Assembly: GCA_003560175.1 (NCBI GenBank)
Contig: PWIZ01000206.1
Coordinates: 1-6,830 of the forward strand
DNA length: 6,830 bases
Direction of reading: 5' to 3'
Source of the DNA: Halomonas sp.
Lineage (GTDB): Bacteria; Pseudomonadota; Gammaproteobacteria; Pseudomonadales; Halomonadaceae
The notes under the pieces were generated by a model, which searched no databases, had not been told where the DNA came from, and saw only the letters and a program-made list of their open reading frames with translations. This document shows, piece by piece, positions 1 through 4,698 of this stretch. A program made the translations under genes and the position numbers. Every line of letters starts with the position of its first letter. Within the stretch, counting starts at the first letter, position 1.

Positions 1-1
1 A

Positions 2-127
2 ATCGTCACCATGGAGGATCTTGCCGAGCAGTCCGTCGATGACCTGCTGGACATCGAAGGGATGGACGAGGAGCGCGCCGCGGCACTGATCATGACTGCC
101 CGTGCGCCCTGGTTCGAAGGAGAATAG
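2..127 (+). CDS. nusA: NusA transcription elongation/antitermination factor, C-terminal end (partial)
   Basis: Only the last 41 codons and the TAG stop are present; the gene enters from the left edge. The visible peptide contains [20 protein letters not shown] and ends APWFEGE. This matches the second acidic repeat (AR2) at the C-terminus of gammaproteobacterial NusA, a helix-hairpin-helix-like module. In E. coli this module contacts the RNA polymerase alpha C-terminal domain and relieves autoinhibition of NusA RNA binding. NusA itself binds RNA polymerase and nascent RNA and modulates pausing, termination and antitermination. Its place directly before infB is the conserved order. The S1 and KH domains lie outside the window, so the call rests on the AR2 peptide plus context. 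Confidence 0.93.
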   Translation: MVTMEDLAEQSVDDLLDIEGMDEERAAALIMTARAPWFEGE

Positions 128-143
128 CGCGCAATGCGCCAAG

Positions 144-163
144 CCCGGCACCAACTGGCCGGG
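144..163 (+). other. Small hairpin in the nusA-infB spacer
   Basis: CCCGGC (144-149) and GCCGGG (158-163) form a perfect 6-bp inverted repeat around an 8-base loop. A second tiny repeat, GCGCA/TGCGC (129-133/135-139), lies just upstream but has too small a loop to be a normal hairpin. No T-run follows, so this is not an intrinsic terminator, and nusA and infB are probably cotranscribed. It could be a processing or stability element, or chance in GC-rich DNA. Confidence 0.35.
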
Positions 164-203
164 TAACAGTATTCGAAAGCGAACAGAATTGGGGTCACGG
201 GCT

Positions 204-210
204 CAGGAGG
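204..210 (+). promoter_or_regulatory. Ribosome binding site of infB
   Basis: CAGGAGG, six bases before ATG 217, is a near-perfect Shine-Dalgarno. It fixes the infB start at 217 rather than at the second in-frame ATG at 226. Confidence 0.85.
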
Positions 211-216
211 GTCGTA

Positions 217-2724
217 ATGTCAGAGATGACCGTTAAAGATTTCGCAGCGAAGGTGGGGCGCGACGTGCCCCGTCTGCTGGAACAGATGAAAGAGGCCGGT
301 CTCGGCCACAAGACCGAAGGCGATGCGGTGTCCGAGGAGGACAAGCGTCAGCTGCTGGATTTCCTTACCAAGAGTCACGGTGGGGACACTAGTGCTACGG
401 CGCCCAAGAACCGCATCACCCTGACGCGGAAGACGCGCAGTCGCATCAATACCGGCGAGCGGGGCAAGACCATCGAGGTGCAGGTGCGCAAGAAGCGCAC
501 CTACGTCAAGCGCGCCGAAGATGATGTTGCGCCGGAGCCGGTAGAAGATGCCGGGCCGCGCCAGCTGGTCGGTGACATGGCCGATTCCCAGCAGGCCCAG
601 GCCGAACAGGAAGCTCGCGATGCTGAGGCTTCCAAGACTCGCGCCGCTGAGGAGTCCGCCCGCGAGGCAGCGGCCAAGCTCGAAGCCGAGAAGGTCGTCA
701 CCCAACCGCAGGTTCTGGTACCGGAACTGGTGGAGCAGCCGGCCGGCGATGAACAGCCTGCGCCGCCCAAGGAAGGTCGCACCGACCGCCGTACCGCACC
801 GCCGAAGAAGACAGCCGCCAAGAAGGGGCGTCACGAGCGCGACGACGATGATCGCGATGAGCGTCGTCGTGGCGGCGGCAAGAAGGTCAAGCGTGCCGAG
901 CGTCGCGGCGGTCGTCGTGGCGGCTCCCCGGGCGGCGGCAAGCACGGCTTCCAGAAGCCGACTCAGCCGATCGTCCGCGAAGTCTCCATCCCTGAGTCGA
1001 TCAGCGTCGCCGACCTGGCCGACAAGATGTCGATCAAGGCCAACGAAGTCATCAAGGCCATGTTCAACATGGGCGCGGCAGTGACCATCAACCAGACCAT
1101 CGATCAGGACACTGCGTCCATCGTGGTCGAGGAGATGGGACACAAGGCCAAGCTGATCAAGGATGATGCCCTCGAGACCGCGATGCTCGAAGGCATCTCC
1201 TACGAGGGTGAGGAGATCACCCGGTCACCGGTGGTCACCGTCATGGGTCACGTCGACCACGGCAAGACTTCGCTGCTCGACTATATCCGCAAGGCCAAGG
1301 TCGCCACCGGTGAGGCCGGCGGTATCACCCAGCACATCGGCGCCTACCACGTCGAGGACAATCATGGCGGTGTGACCTTCCTGGATACCCCGGGCCACGC
1401 GGCGTTCACCGCCATGCGTGCCCGCGGGGCCAAGGCGACGGATGTGGTCATCCTGGTGGTGGCCGCAGACGACGGCGTGATGCCTCAGACCATCGAGGCG
1501 ATCGAGCACTCCCGGGCGGCCGAAGTGCCCATGGTGGTGGCGATCAACAAGATCGACAAGCAGGGCATTGATCTGGATCGGATCAAGAACGAGCTCTCGC
1601 AGCACGGCGTGATTTCCGAGGAGTGGGGCGGCGACACCCAGTTCGTGCACGTCTCTGCACATACTGGCGAAGGCATCGAGGATCTGCTCGAAGCCATCCA
1701 GTTGGTCTCCGAGGTTCTCGAGCTGAAGGCGGTGCCTGCAGCGCCCGGCAAGGGCGTGGTGGTCGAGTCGCGCCTGGACAAAGGGCGTGGCCCCGTTGCC
1801 ACCGTGCTGGTCCAGAATGGCACCCTGAAGAAGGGCGATATCGTGCTCGCCGGCCTGCACTACGGCCGTGTGCGTGCTCTGACCAACGAGCTGGGCAAGC
1901 AGGTCGACGAAGTCGGGCCGGCCATGCCGGTGGAGATCCAGGGCCTCGATGGCACCCCGGATGCCGGTGACGACTTCATGGTCGTGGCCGACGAGAAGAA
2001 GGCCCGCGAAGTCGCCAACTTCCGTCAGGGCAAGTACCGCGAGGTGCGCCTGGCGCGCCAGCAGAAGGCCAAGCTGGAGAACATGTTCAGCCAGATGGGT
2101 CAGGACGAGGTGGCCAAGGTCAACGTCGTGCTCAAGGCCGACGTCCAGGGCTCACTCGAGGCCATCAAGGGCGCACTGGAAGAGCTCTCCACCGACGAAG
2201 TTCAGGTGGCCGTGGTCTCCTCCGGTGTGGGCGGCATCACCGGCACCGACGCTAACCTGGCGCTGGCCTCCGAGGCCATCGTGATGGGCTTCAACGTGCG
2301 TGCCGACGCCGCCGCCCGCGAGATCATCGAGCGTGAAGGCCTGGATCTGCGCTACTACAGCGTCATCTACCAGCTGATCGATGAGGTCAAGCAGGCGATG
2401 ACGGGTATGTTGGCACCGGAGTGGAAGGAAGAGATCGTCGGCATTGCCGAGGTCCGTGACGTCTTCCGCGCGCCCAAGATCGGCGCTGTGGCCGGCTGCA
2501 TGGTGGTCGAGGGTAGCGTCTTCCGTAACAAGAAGATCCGTGTGCTGCGCGACAACGTGGTGATCTACGAGGGTGAGCTCGAGTCGCTGCGCCGCTTCAA
2601 GGACGATGTCCAGGAAGTGCGCAACGGCATGGAGTGTGGCATCGGCGTGAAGAACTACAACGATGTTCAGGTCGGCGACAAGATCGAGGTCTTCGACCAG
2701 ATCAAGGTCGAGCGTACCCTCTAA
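217..2724 (+). CDS. infB: Translation initiation factor IF-2
   Basis: IF2 is a cytoplasmic GTPase that positions initiator fMet-tRNA on the 30S subunit and promotes 50S joining. Domain order: an N-terminal IF2_N module (about 1-50); the IF2-associated segment with RKTRSRIN and [13 protein letters not shown] (about 65-100); a long charged linker (about 100-255); a second IF2_N (about 260-312); the G domain; then the beta-barrel, domain III (about 619-695) and C-terminal fMet-tRNA-binding domains. G motifs are all intact: G1 GHVDHGKT 344-351, switch I GGITQHIG 368-375, G3 DTPGH 390-394 (catalytic-type His 394), G4 NKID 444-447, G5 SAH 480-482. The C-terminus ends in [20 protein letters not shown] plus a short tail, as in E. 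coli. At 835 aa it is shorter than E. coli IF2 (890), with the difference mainly in the variable linker. The linker has an acidic DDDDRDE patch beside a basic, glycine-rich RRGGRRGG run. No strong internal Shine-Dalgarno/start pair for a shorter isoform was found. Confidence 0.98.
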   Translation: MSEMTVKDFAAKVGRDVPRLLEQMKEAGLGHKTEGDAVSEEDKRQLLDFLTKSHGGDTSATAPKNRITLTRKTRSRINTGERGKTIEVQVRKKRTYVKRAEDDVAPEPVEDAGPRQLVGDMADSQQAQAEQEARDAEASKTRAAEESAREAAAKLEAEKVVTQPQVLVPELVEQPAGDEQPAPPKEGRTDRRTAPPKKTAAKKGRHERDDDDRDERRRGGGKKVKRAERRGGRRGGSPGGGKHGFQKPTQPIVREVSIPESISVADLADKMSIKANEVIKAMFNMGAAVTINQTIDQDTASIVVEEMGHKAKLIKDDALETAMLEGISYEGEEITRSPVVTVMGHVDHGKTSLLDYIRKAKVATGEAGGITQHIGAYHVEDNHGGVTFLDTPGHAAFTAMRARGAKATDVVILVVAADDGVMPQTIEAIEHSRAAEVPMVVAINKIDKQGIDLDRIKNELSQHGVISEEWGGDTQFVHVSAHTGEGIEDLLEAIQLVSEVLELKAVPAAPGKGVVVESRLDKGRGPVATVLVQNGTLKKGDIVLAGLHYGRVRALTNELGKQVDEVGPAMPVEIQGLDGTPDAGDDFMVVADEKKAREVANFRQGKYREVRLARQQKAKLENMFSQMGQDEVAKVNVVLKADVQGSLEAIKGALEELSTDEVQVAVVSSGVGGITGTDANLALASEAIVMGFNVRADAAAREIIEREGLDLRYYSVIYQLIDEVKQAMTGMLAPEWKEEIVGIAEVRDVFRAPKIGAVAGCMVVEGSVFRNKKIRVLRDNVVIYEGELESLRRFKDDVQEVRNGMECGIGVKNYNDVQVGDKIEVFDQIKVERTL

Positions 2725-2730
2725 AGGCTC

Positions 2731-2736
2731 GAGGAG
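2731..2736 (+). promoter_or_regulatory. Ribosome binding site of rbfA
   Basis: GAGGAG ends six bases before ATG 2743 and lies within the 18-base infB-rbfA gap. The short gap leaves no room for a separate promoter, so rbfA is read on the infB transcript. Confidence 0.8.
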
Positions 2737-2742
2737 TCGTTC

Positions 2743-3207
2743 ATGCGCGAGTTCAAGCGAACAGACCGGGTAGCCGACCAGCTCCAGAAGGAGCTGGCGG
2801 TACTCATCCAGCGCGAGGTCAAGGATCCGCGGCTGGGTATGGTGACGGTTAGCGGAGTCGAGGTCAGTCGTGACCTCGGCTATGCCGACGTCCACGTGAC
2901 CCTGCTGGGTGAGGACACGCCGGAACAGATCAAGGAGAACCTCAAGGTTCTCAAGCAGGCCGCCGGTTTTCTTCGCAGCCAGATCGCCAAGCGTATCAAG
3001 CTGCGTCATGTGCCCGAGCTGCGCTTTCACTACGACGAGAGCGTGGTGCGAGGACAGCGCCTCTCCTCGCTGATTCAGGATGCGGTCGCCAGCGACCGCT
3101 CCCGCTCTTTCGACGAGAGCGGCGACGAGAAGCGTGATGAGAGTGTCGACCAGGACGGTGAACAGGCTGGCGAAGACGAACCCGGCAGCAACAGCGGGCG
3201 CGACTGA
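2743..3207 (+). CDS. rbfA: 30S ribosome-binding factor A
   Basis: RbfA is a small KH-fold protein that binds immature 30S subunits and helps 16S rRNA 5'-end maturation and late assembly; in E. coli it is also needed for cold adaptation. The core (about 1-100) matches the family: RVADQLQKELAVLIQREVKD near the start, then DPRLGMVTVSGVEVSRDL (28-45), the AxG interruption A73-A74-G75 typical of its type II KH fold, and VPELRFHYDES (90-100). At 154 aa it is longer than E. coli RbfA (133 aa). The extra length is a C-terminal tail (about 119-154) with 13 Asp/Glu against 3 Lys/Arg in residues 123-154, rich also in Ser and Gly and probably disordered. Acidic surfaces are common in halophiles, so the tail may reflect that lifestyle. 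Its stop shares a base with the truB start. Confidence 0.96.
   Translation: MREFKRTDRVADQLQKELAVLIQREVKDPRLGMVTVSGVEVSRDLGYADVHVTLLGEDTPEQIKENLKVLKQAAGFLRSQIAKRIKLRHVPELRFHYDESVVRGQRLSSLIQDAVASDRSRSFDESGDEKRDESVDQDGEQAGEDEPGSNSGRD
3082..3099 (+). repeat. Perfect inverted repeat inside rbfA
   Basis: GCGGTCGC (3082-3089) and GCGACCGC (3092-3099) are perfect 8-base arms separated by CA. As RNA this folds as a 7-bp stem with a CCAG loop. It encodes A114-R119, where the conserved KH core gives way to the acidic tail. No clean T-run follows, only a pyrimidine-rich CCCGCTCTTTC. It may be chance from GC-rich codons. Confidence 0.5.
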
Positions 3208-4124
3208 TGGCGCGTCGGCGTCGCGGCTTACCGGTTAACGGGGTGCTGCTACTGGACAAGCCCAAGGGGCTTTCCAGTAACCACGCCCTGCAGCGCGCTC
3301 GGCGACTGTTCCAGGCCCAGAAGGCCGGTCATACCGGCACCCTGGACCCGATGGCCACCGGGCTGCTGCCGGTCTGCTTCGGTGAGGCGACCAAGTTCTC
3401 CGCTCACCTGCTGGCCGCCGACAAGGTCTACCGCACCCGGGTCGAACTGGGCGCGGTGACCGATACCGGCGACGCAGAGGGCGAGGTGGTCGAGCGGCCG
3501 GCGGTGCCGGTCCTCGCCGCTGCCGACGTGGAAGCCGTCCTGGAGAGTTTTCGTGGCGAGATCGAGCAGGTGCCGCCCATGTACTCGGCGCTCAAGCACC
3601 AGGGGCGTAAGCTCTACGAACTAGCCCGAGAGGGCAAGTCGATCGAGCGTGCAGCACGGCGTGTGACGGTGTATGATGCGCGGCTTCTCGACTTCGAGGG
3701 CGAGGCCTTCGAACTCCACGTGAAGGTCAGCAAGGGCACTTATGTGCGCACCCTAGCCGAAGATATCGGTCGGGCTCTGGGCAGCGGGGCGCACATCAGT
3801 GCGCTGCGCCGCCTGGAGACAGGCCCCTTCACTGAGGAGGGCATGTTGAGCCTCGAGGCGCTGGAGGCGCTGCCCGATCAGGCCGCCCGGGAGGCGATGC
3901 TGCTCCCCGTCGACGTGCTGGTCGCGCACCTGCCGAGGCTCGAGGTGGACGCCGCGGCCGCGGCTCACCTGAACCAAGGCCGGGCGGCTCGGGTCGATGC
4001 CTTGGGTATCGGCGCCGGCGAGACGGCCAGACTCTACTGCGACGGGGCCTTCCTGGGTCTCGGCGTGGTTACGGCGCCACAGGAGGTGGCGCCGAAACGG
4101 CTGCTGAGCACCGCAGCCGATTAA
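3207..4124 (+). CDS. truB: tRNA pseudouridine(55) synthase
   Basis: TruB converts U55 in the T-loop of most elongator tRNAs to pseudouridine and also acts as a tRNA folding chaperone. The catalytic motif GHTGTLDPMATG puts the nucleophile at Asp47 (E. coli Asp48). Tyr75 in DKVYRT matches the conserved active-site Tyr76 of E. coli, and Arg181 in SKGTYVRT matches the conserved motif II arginine. GVLLLDKPKGLSSN (12-25) is the usual N-terminal signature and PPMYSALKHQG the usual middle motif. The C-terminal domain (about 245-305, ending APKRLLS) is the shorter, PUA-like gammaproteobacterial type. Length 305 aa against 314 in E. coli. The start is ATG 3207, whose A is the last base of the rbfA TGA stop (TGATG). 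No convincing Shine-Dalgarno precedes it (upstream is GCGGGCGCGAC), so translation is probably coupled to rbfA. The MARRRRG start matches the family. Confidence 0.97.
   Translation: MARRRRGLPVNGVLLLDKPKGLSSNHALQRARRLFQAQKAGHTGTLDPMATGLLPVCFGEATKFSAHLLAADKVYRTRVELGAVTDTGDAEGEVVERPAVPVLAAADVEAVLESFRGEIEQVPPMYSALKHQGRKLYELAREGKSIERAARRVTVYDARLLDFEGEAFELHVKVSKGTYVRTLAEDIGRALGSGAHISALRRLETGPFTEEGMLSLEALEALPDQAAREAMLLPVDVLVAHLPRLEVDAAAAAHLNQGRAARVDALGIGAGETARLYCDGAFLGLGVVTAPQEVAPKRLLSTAAD
4072..4094 (+). repeat. Perfect 9-bp hairpin inside the 3' end of truB
   Basis: CGGCGCCAC (4072-4080) and GTGGCGCCG (4086-4094) pair without mismatch around the 5-base loop AGGAG. The DNA also encodes TruB residues around TAPQEVAP. 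No T-run follows, so this is not an intrinsic terminator. It lies about 110 bases before the rpsO start codon and could affect transcript processing or stability at the truB-rpsO junction. Chance in GC-rich coding sequence is the alternative. Confidence 0.55.
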
Positions 4125-4202
4125 GGGAGAAACGCCCGAGACTGCAAATATGCGTGGTCTCACACATATATCATTCAGGCATATTGCTTACTGGAGAGAC
4201 AG
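4125..4202 (+). promoter_or_regulatory. rpsO leader: AT-rich, with a potential pseudoknot before the Shine-Dalgarno
   Basis: This spacer includes a stretch (4143-4190) of about 38% GC by hand count, far below the flanking genes. Two crossing inverted repeats are visible. S1 is GAGAC 4138-4142 with GTCTC 4157-4161. S2 is AATATGC 4147-4153, in the loop of S1, with GCATATT 4179-4185 downstream. Together they have H-type pseudoknot topology with connecting loops of 4, 3 and 17 bases. The Shine-Dalgarno GGAG (4193-4196) begins eight bases after S2. A second GAGAC (4196-4200) overlapping the Shine-Dalgarno can compete for GTCTC 4157-4161. In E. coli, S15 represses its own mRNA by stabilising a pseudoknot in the rpsO leader; the analogy here is inference. 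A promoter may also lie here (-10-like TATCAT 4169-4174), but no good -35 partner was found. Confidence 0.55.
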
Positions 4203-4472
4203 ATGGCACTCACAGCCGAACAGAAGGCCACCATCGTCAACGATTTCGGTCGTGGCGACAACGATACCGGCTCCCCCGAAGTGCAGGTTGCCCTGCTGAG
4301 CGCCAACATCGATGGCCTGCAGGACCACTTCAAGACCAACAAGCAGGATCACCACTCCCGTCGTGGCCTGATCCGTATGGTCAACCAGCGCCGCAAGCTG
4401 CTGGATTACCTGAAGCGCAAGGATTTCGAGCGCTATCAGGCGCTGATTCAGCGTCTGGGCCTGCGCCGCTAA
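4203..4472 (+). CDS. rpsO: 30S ribosomal protein S15
   Basis: S15 is a primary binder of 16S rRNA: it binds the central-domain three-way junction and helix 22, nucleates platform assembly and contributes to an intersubunit bridge. The 89-aa length is canonical. [13 protein letters not shown] (20-32) and [13 protein letters not shown] (48-60) match the family, as does the end [14 protein letters not shown]. Residues corresponding to known rRNA contacts are present: Thr22, Gly23, Gln28, His42, Asp49, Ser52, Tyr69. The ATG at 4203 follows GGAG (4193-4196) by six bases. The gene sits in its conserved place between truB and pnp, has its own long leader and is followed by a strong terminator, so it is probably regulated apart from truB and pnp. 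Confidence 0.98.
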   Translation: MALTAEQKATIVNDFGRGDNDTGSPEVQVALLSANIDGLQDHFKTNKQDHHSRRGLIRMVNQRRKLLDYLKRKDFERYQALIQRLGLRR

Positions 4473-4495
4473 GCGACGCACCCCACGCGGTAGAG

Positions 4496-4529
4496 AAACG
4501 GGCAGCCTTCGGGCTGCCCGTTTTGTTTT
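4496..4529 (+). terminator. Rho-independent terminator after rpsO
   Basis: Arms ACGGGCAGCC (4498-4507) and GGCTGCCCGT (4512-4521) form a perfect 10-bp stem capped by a TTCG tetraloop. Two more A-T pairs extend the base (4496-4497 with 4522-4523). The T-tract TTTTGTTTT (4521-4529) overlaps the 3' arm. It lies 23 bases after the rpsO stop. In E. coli the equivalent rpsO terminator is leaky, allowing some rpsO-pnp cotranscription; whether this one leaks cannot be read from sequence. The opposite strand has only three Ts at the matching place, so it looks unidirectional. Confidence 0.95.
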
Positions 4530-4546
4530 CGGCTGAAGAACGAGGA

Positions 4547-4575
4547 CCGGTCGTCGGATCAGCTCCGAGCGACGG
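4547..4575 (+). other. Bulged hairpin in the rpsO-pnp intergenic region
   Basis: GTCGTCGGA (4550-4558) pairs with TCCGA (4564-4568) and CGAC (4570-4573) around loop TCAGC, with one bulged G at 4569. CC 4547-4548 with GG 4574-4575 extends it past a bulged G at 4549, giving 11 bp in all. Competing pairings exist: AGCGAC 4568-4573 with GTCGCT 4603-4608, and CTGGGTA 4576-4582 with TACCCGG 4608-4614 (one G-U). In E. coli the pnp leader folds into a stem cut by RNase III as part of PNPase autoregulation. A similar role here is possible only for transcripts that read through from rpsO or start upstream of 4547. Confidence 0.4.
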
Positions 4576-4614
4576 CTGGGTAATCGAAAGCAGTGGGGAA
4601 ATGTCGCTACCCGG

Positions 4615-4643
4615 TGGCCCCGACGGGCGTCAACCCCTAAAAT
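4615..4643 (+). promoter_or_regulatory. Candidate sigma-70 promoter for pnp
   Basis: TAAAAT (4638-4643) matches the -10 consensus at five of six positions. TGGCCC (4615-4620), 17 bases upstream, is a weak -35 with three of six matches. Start of transcription would be near 4650, giving a leader of about 50 A-rich bases before GTG 4699. A pnp-proximal promoter after the rpsO terminator is expected from E. coli, but the weak -35 keeps this tentative. Confidence 0.4.
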
Positions 4644-4686
4644 GGTCGCCGAGTCGAAACGAACCAAACACAGAAAAGTAACGTTG

Positions 4687-4693
4687 AAGGAAG
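4687..4693 (+). promoter_or_regulatory. Ribosome binding site of pnp
   Basis: AAGGAAG ends five bases before GTG 4699. This decides the pnp start against two other in-frame candidates: TTG 4684, which overlaps it, and ATG 4642, which has no Shine-Dalgarno. Confidence 0.75.
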
Positions 4694-4698
4694 TCGCC

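Noticed and set aside
577..780. Possible internal infB starts (ATG 577, GTG 730) for a shorter IF2 isoform, and a Shine-Dalgarno-like AAGGAAGG at 769-776
   Set aside because: Neither start has a good Shine-Dalgarno, and the AAGGAAGG is not followed by an in-frame start codon at suitable distance. E. coli makes such isoforms, but the sequence does not support them here.
220..1143. 307-codon open frame on the - strand opposite infB
   Set aside because: Antisense shadow of the IF2 N-terminal half, low complexity (Leu, Gly, Arg, Asp), no domain.
2152..3030. 292-codon open frame on the - strand across the infB-rbfA junction
   Set aside because: It spans two well-supported genes on the other strand and its composition mirrors their codons; no motif seen.
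3951..3964. Perfect 14-base palindrome of GCCGCGGCCGCGGC
   Set aside because: It encodes an alanine run in the variable C-terminal part of TruB; GC-rich alanine codons readily give such palindromes.
4154..4681. 175-codon open frame on the + strand overlapping rpsO
   Set aside because: It covers rpsO in another frame and runs through the terminator, with no Shine-Dalgarno or recognisable domain.
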